Source: Litomosoides sigmodontis (Eukaryota; Nematoda; Chromadorea; Rhabditida; Onchocercidae). Taken from it: a DNA stretch of 64,000 bases. A program made the position numbers and the translations under genes. The notes beneath the pieces were generated by a model that saw nothing but the letters and a program-made list of their open reading frames with translations, was not told the origin of the DNA and did not search any database. Positions within the stretch are counted from its first letter, which is position 1; every line of letters begins with the position of its first letter. Of the stretch, positions 40,595-53,454 are shown piece by piece. The stretch is from the NCBI GenBank assembly GCA_963070105.1, contig OY718803.1, forward strand, positions 7,793,823 to 7,857,822. Reading direction: 5' to 3'.

Positions 40595-42946
40595 CTAGCA
40601 GTCAATTTAGATTAAATAAATTGATCGTATTTCAAGTACTTTTTAAATTTTTAAATCTGTTCAGAGAAATTTTAAAATTAAAAAGTGCTAATACCCTACA
40701 CGTTTACAATATCAAGAGCTGCAAACCTTTCGATTCGATTGATTTCTTCTTTTCATGCATACACTTTGTAGTGATATTTTATTTGATATTCCATTTCTCA
40801 TCCTTTTATTTTGTTCACTTTTAGTCACCTCAATGTTTTTTTTTTTTTAACAGTTAATAGAAGAACGAACTAATAGCTGACTAACTGATGGATTGATGGA
40901 ATCAATGATTGAACACATAAAGGACTGATGACTGAGAGAGTATTAAGAAATTAAATTAAGATTTGCTGTTTTATGTCTCCCCTACGTTAGTTGCAAAAAC
41001 GCTGGAAAAATTAATGATTAATTAAAAGTATCAAATTTTAAATGAAAAAGGAAATGCTTATCAGTAAGAAGCAAATGTTGGTACTACCACATTAGAGTGG
41101 GACGGGGAAGAATGTGCGTCAAGGAATGTTGATATTTTCAACGTAACTCTTTTAGCTGAACGATAGTCATCCAAGGGCGTGGTCTTTATCTTCCAATTCT
41201 GGAAGAGGCTCCTCGTCACTTGACCTTTATCGTTTTATTTTTCAGTTCGCCCCGTTCTACCTGTTTTAAATCATTTCGACACATTTACGATCGCTCAAAC
41301 TGACTTACATTCATTAAAAAAGCTGTATAATTTGTTAGGATATTTGGAAAAGACAAAACAAATCTTGCAAATTTTGAAAAATCTCTTAAATGTTTTCGTA
41401 ATTCAATCTGTGATAGCAAAATTGTTCGCTCAAATTCTAATTCATATCATTTACTCCATTTGCGCACTCATTAATTTGGCTAAGTGCCTTAACTAAAATT
41501 ATAAAATTTCCAAACCATGCATTGTGCTACACGCATCCGATCAGTTATATTGCAGAAATTGGAAATGAAATGTTGTGAAATTCGGAATAGCCGAATGGGA
41601 CAGACCACAGTCCATCAAAGTGTTAGAAGATGCAATAAAATAAAATATATTAATTCAATGAATATCGAAAGGTGTTGACCAGAAGAATATGATGTTGTTT
41701 GTGCAGTACTCATTACAGTACATCTGTTGTAAAATAGAAGGCGGCCGATATCTTTGAAGAATGTGTTCGTTGTCACCTCACGTCAGTTAATTTTTCGAGG
41801 AGAAGCAGCTTATTGCTATCGCAATATAACGCAATCGCTTCGCCTTCCTTTACTCGTGTTATCATTGTCTATTTAGCTTAACTTACGTTCATCAACACAT
41901 CTCCTCCTCTCATCACTCGTAGCATTCCTCTTTCAGGTCAATCCGATCATTTGAGACTCAGGTCGCTCCAATCCTAGTTGGCAGCACTTTTTTCCTAGGA
42001 AAAAGGAGTGAAATTTCAAATGTTACTGATATAAATTTATTGAAAAAAATTTCACAAATGAAGCAATAACAGAAATGCATCGAACAAGACGTTCCTTCCC
42101 TTTTTTCATTTCGATGAAATGTTTCCAAATTTTACGACAAAGTTATGCATCATTGGGTGGGATAAGCCTGTTATCACATCATCACTGTTATCATTACAGT
42201 GTAAACAATGTGATAATCATTTGAGTTGAGGAAAACAAACTGAAATGAAGCACTCAGTCAATCAAAATGAAGTGGATGAAATATCGGAGAAGCGTTCGTT
42301 ATTCCATCTCTCCACAGCTTATTGTACTTAATCGCCAGGAATACTCCTCGGATACGGTATCGTCTCAGTTAACTTTCTTTCTCCTTTTAATCCATTCATT
42401 GCTTTGCCTTTTTTAACTTTTCACAAATTACTGACACTTTGAGCTGGGGCTTTCCCCTTTTATCATTAATTTATTTGTGAATTGAAGAAATGGACACACA
42501 CACATATTACCTCTCTCTCTCTCCCTCTCTGTCTGTCTGCCTTTTGGAAATTAAAGGATAAAATAGTTACATAGAAGTAACATGATCATTGTTTGCTATG
42601 ATTGATACAAGACGTCAATATATATGACTTCCCTGTAAATAATACGTGATTCGTGTGAATCCCTCAATCTCACGTAATTAATAATTGTATTGTAATTTGA
42701 GCAATAATAAAGGAATTGTAACGGCAAGTGATGATAGAGTATTCAAGTAATCATCAATGTATGTATGGTAAGGTAAAGTGTCGTCTAAAATTTGCGATGA
42801 ATTTTGGGTGGGCTTATAAAAACATGTTTTTATTATGTGGCTCTTCGATCGTGCCAGTTGAACTAGTTTCTTATAACTTTATATAAGAGTAAATACTTAC
42901 TCGTGGCTTCAGTTGCAGCAATCCATCATTTACCTAATTTCTTCAT
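40595..42946. other. Upstream region of the bHLH gene, divergent to the Ly6-type gene
   Basis: This 2.35-kb region should contain the first bHLH exon and promoters for both neighbours. A weak exon candidate on the minus strand near 42930-42898 ends in a GTAAGT donor in the right phase (LLQLKPR), but it has no start. A CA/CT microsatellite cluster lies at 42495-42540. Nothing else is supported. Confidence 0.45.
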
Positions 42947-43157
42947 ATGTTTACAGTGACCCTACTCTTTCTCAACACTCTTTACAGCATCATTCCACAA
43001 GGTTATACCAATTTTGTATCACTTCTATCGCGACTAGTATGTGTTGGTGATGGCGGAAATCTACCATCTTTCATAGTAATACTATCATTGTTATCTGTCA
43101 CAAGCAAGTATGAGCAATTTCAACTACCACAAAAGTCATTTGTTATAGTCAAATATG

Positions 43158-43188
<31 letters not shown>

Positions 43189-44123
43189 GCAGCAGCAGCA
43201 GTCCTACTACTTTCACCCTTACCTTAGGCATCGCATCCCAGTTCTATTAACTCTATCACCATCCGAAATTTCAGTTGAAAGAAATTGTTTTCGATCAAAA
43301 TACTTCTAGCGAGATGGAACCTTTGGCGGGATGTTTCATTGAGAGCTCTTTTATAAAAATTAAATCCACAAAATCAGAAATATATAGATCGCTGGCCAAC
43401 AAATTCAGGATAAATAACAAGGTGTAATTCAGGATGCTCGTTGGTATGTTACATGTGCGACAGCATCGGAGAGGTTAACTGTTTTGGGTCAACATGTGTC
43501 GGTACCGCATGCATTAAACGTTCTGCCCTCATTGATGGTAAGTATCAGGAGGCACGGTAAACGAAAATCCTTCGATTCAGACAATTCTAATGGAAGGAAA
43601 ATGCTCCAGTCAATTCTGCACCGACTTTGGCTAAAAATTATTCTTATGGGAATATCCAAAACTTTTCTATTAATTCAAGAAATGCATGAAATATTCTCAT
43701 ACATCTTCAACAAATTAAAAACAATAAGACATTTTTTGTGTCATATAATATAGGACCTGTATTATTCAGTGCTACACAAAAATAAAAATCTGTATGTATG
43801 TCTTGGTCATTCAAAGTCTTCATGGAGATTTTATAATGAGTATTACAGTGGTAAAATCAACATTTACTGAGAGAAAGCATAAAAACTGTTAAAAAGTTAT
43901 TTTAGGATTTATACGAGTACAAAAAATGTGCCAACAAACGAGTGAACCATTAATGGAATACTGTGAAACCAGCGTTCTCTGGAAAGGAGGTGCAGGTGCC
44001 GAATGCACCTGTCAAACTGATTACTGTAATAACACTGGAAAAGTACTCCAGAACACCGCTCTAACTATCCTTCCTTTTATTATTCTTTTCCTTGTTCCGA
44101 AAATACTAAGTCTTCGTTCTTAA
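42947..44123 (+). CDS. Ly6/uPAR-like GPI-anchored three-finger protein
   Basis: Three exons keep frame: 42947-43001, 43433-43537 and 43906-44123, giving 125 residues. Exon 1 encodes a signal peptide (MFTVTLLFLNTLYSIIP). Exons 2 and 3 give a Cys-rich domain beginning CSLVCYMCDS and ending with the family's C-terminal signature CTCQTDYCN. After that comes a hydrophobic segment (LTILPFIILFLVP) with a short polar end, as expected for a GPI-attachment signal. Such nematode proteins are surface proteins, some modulating receptors or channels. The specific partner is unknown. Intron 1 contains an in-frame CAG run. Confidence 0.78.
43160..43201 (+). repeat. CAG/CAA trinucleotide run (14 units) in intron 1 of the Ly6-type gene
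   Basis: Six alternating CAG/CAA units are followed by eight pure CAG units. In the gene model this is intronic, yet it is in the same open frame as exon 1, which stays open to 43309 without splicing. It could be a length-variable microsatellite. Confidence 0.9.
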
Positions 44124-44372
44124 ATGAATTAAAATTCGCTTATTGATTCGAGTGAAAAGACCGAAAAAGAGCCGTGAGGACTTAAAATTGGTTTTAAAAA
44201 GCAAGAGGAGCTCCGCAACCAAACAATACCTAACATTTCATATCGTGTTATTACCGACGGGGCACAAAAACAGCAGAAAAGGCAATACTTCACTATAAAG
44301 GGGAAAACGACACATCATTCCACTTTATTTTTATACTAAACTAAAAGTTGAAGTACTTTTCCACAGATAACT
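44124..44372. other. Short convergent gap between the Ly6-type gene and UTP15
   Basis: Only about 250 bases separate two stop codons on opposite strands, so the 3' UTRs are short or overlap. No other feature was seen. Confidence 0.5.
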
Positions 44373-47300
44373 TTAAGCAGTACTATTAGAAAGACCGTTA
44401 TCTTTGTTTCGTCCATTGACATCCATTGTAAAAGGAATGGGAGTTACGACGACTTCACCAAAAACTCTAATGTCATTCCGATTATCCATCAGTTTCCCCG
44501 TGTTCATTTGTGACACTTGAATGAGCATATCCAACATCCCACGTAACTAAAATATGTAACTTACACATATTATTATCAGGTGATATCGATTGACTATAAA
44601 TGTGCCACGAAAAATTATTTTCGGAGTTAAACACTAGATAAAAAGTTTTAATTGTTTACCTCAGTTAACTTGTTGCGGATTTCAATTTCCCGTTGGACTG
44701 CACGATGAAGTTTGGAAAACATTTTAGCGATTTTTTCATCAACATTTTCATTCCCATAAATATCTGAAAAAGTTGTTCAAGTCATTTAACACACTTAACA
44801 ACATGTACTCCACTGAACTATCACTGACCACACTTTTCTCCAATTAATTAAAATAAAAAGTAAATCAGCCAATTGAAGAAAACAGGACCCACAACAATTA
44901 ATTTCAAATTAAAAGTTTGAAAAGTTCTGATAAGATGAGGAAGAAGCTAACCACACATAATGGTTATTGTTTTGAGCAATATATGCAGATACTCTGGCCG
45001 GAAGAAATTCTGCATCAAAAAGGCAAGTATTGGATGTATGGTGTCTGACTTACGTCCCGACAATGCCACCGTTAATGCACCACGTTTATAAATCTGAAAA
45101 AGAAAGGTGTGCGCATATTCTAATTTTTAAGTAACATTGTTATTGTCAATACCTTAATGAGATTAAGGCTGATCAGACATATCCTATAAGATAAATGGCT
45201 GGTGGGAGATATTTTGAAGGATTTATAGTGTGTTGTAATTGGTAAAGGAGAAATGAGTAACAGTAAAAGCAAAAAGTGTAACCTGCATTAGCGCTCCAAC
45301 GATAATATCAGGACGTGATTTATAATGTTTTTCGCGAAAGAGAACATCAACCGCTTTCCAGTGCTTAAATCGTCTCAATAATAAATCTACTTTATTCAAT
45401 TTCGCCTGAAATCAAACATATATTGATGTAAATTCCATCCATAAATAAAAGAATAACCAAATACATATAGAAAAAATTCGGTCCAGTTTCTACCTTAACA
45501 CTCTGAAAAGTACACGACCAAACCAAGATATGAAGAAAAAACCTGTGGAACACGAGTGGCTGTGAATTCCGCCTTTTTTACAGTTTCACCTCGAAGTTGT
45601 TGGTATACGATAGGCGTATTTGAACGCATTCTAAAATGAGGCACTGTAGTAATAATAAAACTGCGATTTCGTGATGAAATGTAAGTTAACGTTGCAAATA
45701 AAACATCGTCAGATTGATGAGTATAGAACATGTCCGTACATTTTCAATATGCCAAAATTTGAAAATACGAGAAAGTTCGAAAGTTCTGCAAAAAGTACTT
45801 CTTGTGGTATTCAAGTCCTGCATGTTCATTTCGTGCAGCATCTAAAGATTCTTCTAGCTTTCCTGGTTCACTCCGCACGGAAATTTGCAGTAAATTACCC
45901 ATACCTATAGCCATAAACTTATCGTTTGATGAAATCGACAGTGTCAGCACCTCAAATAAATGAATAAATGAAGAAAGGGTAGAGTTGTAAAGCATCGAAC
46001 AAAAAATTTGCTCTACTAATAATATTCAAAAAAAGAATTTAAAGCATCAAAACTGATACAATAGTTTCCATTAAAGAGTTTTAATCCCAACGTTCTTACA
46101 ATGCATTTCATAAAATCACTGAACATACTTGAGCAGGTAAACTAAATGAATGCAGCAGCCTATAATCACCACTATCGAGGCTGAAAACATTCACTTTTTT
46201 ATCGAGACCGCCCGAAAGAAGACGAGTACCTTTCGATGCAAGGCAAAGTGAAGTTACCTGGAAAAAATTTTATAAGGGTTATGATGGGGAGTCATATGTC
46301 AGAAAATGAAAGAACATTTGCTGGAATTTTATTCAGACACAACATGCCTACCGTTTTGTGATGATGATGAAGAGTATTATGCAAAATACCACCAGAAGCA
46401 ATATTCCAAATTTTAATGAACTGACCACCAGCCGTAACAATGAACGCATCACCGGGAAGAAGCAGAACCTGTTCCACTGGTGAGCCATGATCCACAAACA
46501 TTAGAGGCTCATTCCCTTCTGCTTCAGCGTTCCAAACCTTCGCTGTGTGATCATACGAACCTGGAAAACAGAAGTTACGGATCTGTTATAAATTTTCCCT
46601 CTTTTTCCAAATAAAGCGAAAAATGGAACTCGATTATGACATGATTTAAGTATTAAGTGCAAAATAGAGCAAATCACCAAAATATTATAGTAACTGGGTC
46701 CTCCATCAACCTGCTTATAAGAAACAAAAACAAATCATTACCGCTTACGAAGAGGTGATCAGAAGAGAGAGAGGCATCACTGCACCGAATATGATCATTA
46801 TGGACAGTATCGAACACTTTCAACGGAGTAGACTTTGTTTCAGTAATATCCCACAATTTGATACAACCTTCATCACCCATTGTTATGAGTGTTCTTCCGG
46901 ATCTTGTAAAAACTACCTGAAAAATCAAATGAAATATGAAGAAAGATCAAAGAATGATGTTGCGTGCAGAACTGCTGCGACTGTTAGATACTGGCAGTCG
47001 TATATACATTTGAAAGATAAATTTTTGGTTAGAAAGTGAATCTCAACACAACACGAACTTTCATCATATAAAAAGGACAAAAAAAAAAAATAAATACTCG
47101 TACAGAAACAACTAAGATGAAAATGCAAACAAACGGTATGGACTGCGCTTTCGTGGGCTTTGAAAATTCTTAACGGAGTTTTTTTTCCATCAGAAGTGGA
47201 TGTCTCTTTCCGTATACTAAAGATACGAACTTTGCCTTCTTCACCACCAACAGCTAAAAACATTTTAATAGAAAAATATAACAGTCACTCCACCTTTCTT

Positions 47301-48038
47301 AACTGATATAATTCCCAACTGTATTCCCGTTTCTATGATGTTATAGTCCTTCAGTATAACGTATCAGTGCTCCATAACTTTGAAACTATTGAAAATAGAG
47401 GAACATTAAATTGTAATGCAATGCACTGTTTATATTGTAAACGTTCCATTGCAGTACTTCAGGTTTTCATAATTTCAGAAGACAAAAATTCCACAGCAAA
47501 TGATCTTCCATCTAACTCTAGCTGCTGAAAATTCTTCAAAAAATAAAAAAACGGTAAAACCAGGCATTAAAAAAAACACACCTAATAGTTTACCATCACG
47601 ACGAAATCTTGCCCCATAAACGGCTTGCTTGAAACGACCGTACGTTGCCAGAGGTTCACAAATTGTGGCATCATAAACTGCCAGCTGAATAAATTCTCGT
47701 TTTATATAGCATTGGTATTCGATTCCTGCACAATATTTTCAAAACAAGTCTCAAAAAGGAAAACATAAACACAACGAACCTTGACAGAAGAAGTACTGGC
47801 GACCTTACTGCTATCTGTTGGGGAGAAGCACGTACTGGATATATTACCTGGCTCTTGAAAAATAGCCAAACGCTGAAATGCATTTTTTTCTAAACGAATA
47901 ATTTTCTATAATCGACTACATTGTTTGTAAAATCGGTAAGCCAACCTCCATGCGTCGCCAATACAATACGTCTTTCGAGAAGCGTCTTTCCATTTTTTCG
48001 CTCATAATTCGAGCTGACGGCTTGTAAGACTCCACCAT
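44373..48038 (-). CDS. UTP15: U3 snoRNA-associated WD40 protein UTP15
   Basis: UTP15 is a t-UTP component of the small-subunit processome that links rDNA transcription to 18S pre-rRNA processing in the nucleolus. Thirteen exons keep frame: 48038-47946, 47872-47780, 47684-47582, 47253-47135, 46916-46742, 46560-46352, 46257 to about 46130, 45950-45799, 45630-45543, 45405-45283, 45093-44952, 44763-44660 and 44546-44373. They give about 567 residues (human 518). WD repeats are visible as GDEGCIKLWDI, GSYDHTAKVWN, AGGQFIKIWN and GGLDKKVNVF. The C-terminal UTP15 domain includes LLRRFKHWKAVDVLF and IYKRGALTVALSGR. A TTGCAG acceptor lies 6 bases before the ATG. DDX10 ends 296 bases upstream on the same strand. 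Confidence 0.94.
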
Positions 48039-48334
48039 TTTGTTCTGCAATAGATTTAATGTCTGCTATGCTACGATAGCTTCCCGTAATTATGTCAAAA
48101 ATAAACGTTGTCAAAAAAATAATAGATTTAATGTAAGGTATTGAGTTTAAGTCGATAGGTAAGTAGTACTGGATAGAAAACAACAGTTAATGAACAGAAC
48201 AGAAACCTCTTAAAGACAGAAAATTATTTTATTTTTAGTCGCAGTTGCACATCAACAAATCCATATTTCATTTCATATACAAATATTTACTACAGAAAAA
48301 TAGAATGTAATAAATGAAGAATCTTGTTGGATGA

Positions 48335-51300
48335 TTAAGATGTCCGCAACAATGCCAACGCTCTTTCTTCGTCATCGAATAATTCCCTTTTCCGCTTTCG
48401 GATCGATTTGATTTTAATATTATCAATACCTTCATCACTGACTTCATTCTAAACAAAATCATGAAATAGAAATTATGAAATTGACGGATGACCATTTTAC
48501 TACCACTGAAGAATCTTTCAAGATATATTTTTCGAGTAAAATAAATTTATTAAACTCCATAAAATATGCATTATTAAATCTATTATAAATACGTTACTAT
48601 AGCACTAAACTTGGAAAAGTACTCATCAAATCGCATACTCTATAGTCCTCCATAGCATTGTCTTCGAGCTCATTCCATTCTTCATCATATTTCTTCGGCT
48701 TGTCAGGATCAGGCAACCAAGACAAATCAAGTTCGTCATCTGAATCATTCCTTTCAGCTCCCAAATCCAATACCACTCCACCCTCGTTGCTTTGTGCCTT
48801 CCTCATTCTATCTTTCTGCTTCTCCTTCTTTTTCTAAATTAATACCAATATCAATTAAAAAGTTAACGAAAGAAAATCCATTGTAATATAAATTCAGAAT
48901 CTTCCCGTGATTGCTATCAACAGAAATTCTCGCCTGAAAGATGCAAGAAAAAAACAAGCAGCTGGACTAAATGAATACATAATAACCAAATAATAACTGA
49001 ATCTAAGAGGATGAAATAACCACCTTTCTCCACATCTTTTGCTTCTCTTTATATGTTATCTTATCAACCTGATTGATTCGTACCATTTGACGTTTTGCGT
49101 CCTCTAAATTTAGACCAACTAATTCGTTATCGTTTGGAACGATTGTAGGAAACGTTCTACCTTCCTTCAAAAAAAGTACGGATTGGATAAGAAATCGTCA
49201 GAGCAAAATTCAAAATTTGACCTAACGTTTACAAAATTCAAAAACATCTGTCTCATTAAGCAAATACATCGCAATATAAGTCAGAACAGTTGTTCCAATT
49301 TGAAAAACATAGTGAATAGAACTGAATTGCTATTAAATAAGGGTATGATCATACCAAGATTTCTTTTCCATCGTCTGTGAATATTTTTTTTACACCCAAC
49401 TTCACTCCTTTTTTTAGAATTTTCCTAGCCAATGCATGACGTGTCACAAGTTTCTTCGATTCCTTCTTCGGTTCTTCCAATACCTCAGCAATCTTAATGT
49501 CATAACTAATAAGCATTCACCAATTTCTATTCCATAAAAGGCAGTATTAAAATTTTTAAACAATTTTTGCAGTGAAAACTAAGTTGTCGAAAACTCCACA
49601 TAACCAACTTTGTCCGGAAATATATTGAACACGTTTTTGCGAGTTATTTTCAGAAAATCGTCCTCATCTTCATCCATGCCACTACCGCATGCACTTGGGC
49701 TCAAATCGCTCTGCCTATCTCCCTCAACTGTATTTTTTTCACTTGTACCTAATCCTAAGTCGATTTCGTCCTTCTCTATGTCACCACCATAATCACCATC
49801 TTCCTGAAATATAATTCAAATAAGTATATAACAAATCTAATAATCCAAAAAGTATACAGAAGATAACTTTACCATTGCCAACAATTCCTTTCCTGTGTTT
49901 GCAGCTGAAATCATCATTTCCATTAATTCCTTAGCGCTTTTCTCCCCTTCATGTTTTCGACTTGTGTTTGCGTGTAAGTTCTGATGTTTGTTAGCAATTC
50001 GTTTCAAAAACCGAACGCGCGGTGTCGCAGCAAGTCCATAGGATCTGTAAAGAAAAAAAAGACACTGCAATGCAAAGCTGTATGTGAAAGTCAACGATTA
50101 TAAACCGTTAACAAGGATAACTTAGCTACGTATTTTACCCATTTCCTTCGAAAATAAATCTTTGAAACATCTTTGAAAATATAAAGTAATTGGGAGACGT
50201 AACACACCCATTTAATGTGGGAAGAATAATGTTACAGATAACAGAATTTAAAATGAGGAATAAGCATTGTCAAAGAATGGATATGAATTTCTGAAGTAAC
50301 AGGAAACAATCAATTGTCAGTACTTGGCCAGTGCCGCGAGATCAATCGTTTCCAAACTGAAAACATCCTTATTCCGCATCAGATAAATTGTCCGAATGTA
50401 AGCCACAAAACTCTGAAATGTATGTCACAAAAATAAGAACTGAAAATATTTTCTGCGAATAGTAAAGATATTATCATGTCTTTAATAAGCAAACCCTTTG
50501 AGCGAATTCCTTCATTCCCGGGTATTGTGCAATTACTGACTGCAAACGTCTACTGATATCCATTATTTGCTTTTCATTGACACTGGAATAAAAAGTCAAA
50601 TTTTAAACTCTCTAGTTCTCTTCCACATTGAAGTTTGAGAAACAAACCTAATTTTAGTAATTGGGATGCCTTTTTGTTGCAGTCGTGTCAGCATGGCTTG
50701 TTCTTGTGCTAGTGTGAGAACCAAAATTGCTTCTCCCTTCGCATCCATTCGCGCTGTACGTCCTACCCTAAACGTAGCATTCAATTGATTAAGCTTCCTG
50801 CCATGATGAATAACATAAATATCAAAATCCCTTATACTTCAGCACGAAAAAATTGCAAAAATTCTAAATGGAAATATGCACAAAAAATTAACCTATGAAT
50901 ATAATCATCAACATCTACAGGACAGTCCAGCTGTAATACAATGTCGACACGGGCAAAGTCCAGTCCTCGACTAGCAACATCAGTAGCAATCATTGCAGCT
51001 CCAGCTGTTGTGTTGTTGAATTTTTTGAAAACTTCTAAACGTTTCATTTGATTCATCGTACCCCATAATCCCATTAGTGAAAAGCCTGGTCGTAGATGGC
51101 ACAACGCTTCAGTTAAAAACCGTGCCTGAACACTACTCCAATTACATAACAAGGAATGAAATATACGCCGTGTAAATTGAATAGAGTTAACAATAACCTG
51201 CTTGCAGCATGATACAAATATTAGTGTTTTCTTCTTGCGATGATTCAACAAAAACGACCACAGCGTGTTGATTTTATTCTCATCACTGCATACAAAATAA

Positions 51301-52916
51301 CTCTGCAAAATCCCCTTCATTTCCAATCAAGTATTGAATTGTAACAATTCTGAAACTCTTTTTACTCCTCCATTATAAATCGCTACCTAATCTCTAAATC
51401 CTTTAGTAACAAAATGAATCACAAATCACTTAGATCGCCTAGACTGCAAAACGTAAATTAGGAAAGAGTTCCTTAGTATAATTCCTGTTAGCCTGTGTTT
51501 CTAAAATGTTTATAAAAAGCCAACTGTAATTGTCTGGAAGTAGAAAAAATCTAGAAGGATCAACTAACACTTCACCTGTTGCAAGGACTCTGGTGTAGCT
51601 TGAGGAGCGTTTTCGTGAGCAGATATGTACAATGGATTTCTAAGCGCCAGGCGCACTAAATCATTCACATTTTTCGTTTGCGTAGCCGAAAAAAGTAGTG
51701 TTTGACGATTACTCGGTAAATTTTCCAGAATCGCATTCATCTGTAAATGAATTAAACATTCGACTATTCAATGCAACTTCATGATTGCACATTCGCACAA
51801 GAGCCATGTCTATTATCATTATCCAGAAAAGAAACAATATTTGAACGACTACGTCTGATAAATCATTTTGCTAGAATTAGAGAGCTCAAAGTATTACATG
51901 TGTTCCAAAATTATAGGACATGTTCATCACTATGATGACACTTACCTGTTTTGAGAAACCAAGATCTAAAATCCTATCGGCTTCATCGATAACAAGAATT
52001 TGCATTTGTTCACATGAAAACGTACTATTCTCGTCCATATGTTGTAACAATCGACCAGGAGTACACACTACAATGTTAACCGAACCAATTCGCTTACTTT
52101 CGAACTCTACATCAGTTCCTAGAAAAACATCGACAAATTATTTTTGAAAAGTAATGGCTAAAAGTAATGGTCGCTCACTCGAAAGGCATTAGCAGTGGTC
52201 TAATAAACAAAAAATGATGACACACAAACAGTAAAGTTATGAAAAACACAAGCACACCTCCAATAAGTACCGCAGCAGAAAACTGATGACGAACTCCAAT
52301 TTTGTTCAAGACTTGAAATGTCTGGAAAGCGAGTTCTCTAGTTGGACTTACAATCAAAGCGCCTAACCCATCAACCGTGCGCGACCATCTTTGCCTCCAT
52401 AAGCATTCCAAAACCTGTAAAACCACACGAAAAACAGACTCCAGATGAAAAGATCGTGATTCGGAAATTTTTATGGAAGAGTGTATTTTGAACTAGAAAT
52501 ATTTTGTGACTAAAACCGACCGGGATAAGAAAGGCAAGCGTTTTTCCACTGCCTGTCTTGGCAGCACCAACCACATCAGCACCGGTCAAGGAATACTGCA
52601 ACGACTCACGTTGGATATCAGTAGGATTGACAAAACCATTTTCTTTAAGACCTTGTTGCGTAGCTCCTGACAATGGCATTTGTGAGAATGAAGTAAGTGT
52701 CCCGCTATCTTCCTATAATACAAAGTTTCTTGCTTACACGCAGCGCTTATATCTCAATGAGCAGTAAATTGATTTAAAGCTAAAACGTACTTTCACAAAA
52801 TCGTTATATTGTGCGACTATAGATTCAACGGTTTCCTTTGCATTTTTTCTATCTTTTCGCCTTTGAGAAATCCAGTTTCTTGAAAATTTGCTGGACCCAT
52901 TCCGTAACGGACGCAT
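48335..52916 (-). CDS. DDX10: DEAD-box RNA helicase DDX10 (Dbp4 type)
   Basis: This nucleolar ATP-dependent RNA helicase releases U14 and other snoRNAs during 18S maturation. Sixteen exons keep frame: 52916-52791, 52712-52521, 52414-52258, 52118-51946, 51740-51576, 51302-51198, 51125-50893, 50767-50648, 50582-50495, 50412-50324, 50044-49873, 49803-49609, 49492-49355, 49164-49024, 48833-48639 and 48448-48335. They give 800 residues (human 875). All helicase motifs are present: [60 protein letters not shown] and [14 protein letters not shown]. The C-terminal part carries the DDX10-type block [18 protein letters not shown] and an acidic/basic tail ([15 protein letters not shown]). A TTTCAG acceptor lies 8 bases upstream of the ATG. 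Confidence 0.96.
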
Positions 52917-53454
52917 GTTTAAGACTGAAAACCTTAGCAGCTACATTAGAATTAGAATGAATTCATACGATAGGACAGGAAATTTATTGTAAATCAAAAC
53001 AGTTAGATTGCTGAATATGCACTGTGTAAAAATATGGTCGTTAATATTTTTCTTTTTGATTTGCAAAAACCTTCACGTCACATCACAGTGAAATATGTTA
53101 TTACCATTCGCAAACAGGAACAAAAATCATTTAATGACTCCCCTAAATGCTTGCCCTAGTTCAATAAGATGAGGGATAAAGGGAGACAAGAGTTTATCCT
53201 TTACTTATCGAATGTTTAAAAAAATGCTGAATTCAAAGGATAACTACGAAAAAAGAAAAATCCCGGAGGGAAGAAAATCACCATAACAAAGATATTGCGG
53301 TATATGACCAGTGCGAAGCGTATAAAACAAGGCAGAGATGGATCTTTTATTTACATACTGCTTTTGCATAATAGCGAAATGTATCACCTATGAAATGAGA
53401 ACATGGTTATTCTTTTAAATTTAACACCATTAAAAAGCTGCTTGTGAAGGTAAA
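52917..53454. other. Spacer between coupling factor 6 and DDX10
   Basis: This 538-base AT-rich gap lies between same-strand genes and ends with the DDX10 trans-splice acceptor. No coding frame, RNA or long repeat was seen. Confidence 0.45.

Noticed and set aside
43010..43309. The CAG run as part of the main Ly6-type coding exon
   Set aside because: Splicing at 43001 and 43433 gives a coherent signal peptide plus Ly6 domain. The read-through lacks the cysteine domain, so it is reported only as a possible retained-intron product.
48900..48945. A microexon in the DDX10 C-terminal region (ARIS...)
   Set aside because: There is an acceptor but no convincing donor, and exons 49164-49024 and 48833-48639 join directly in phase 0.
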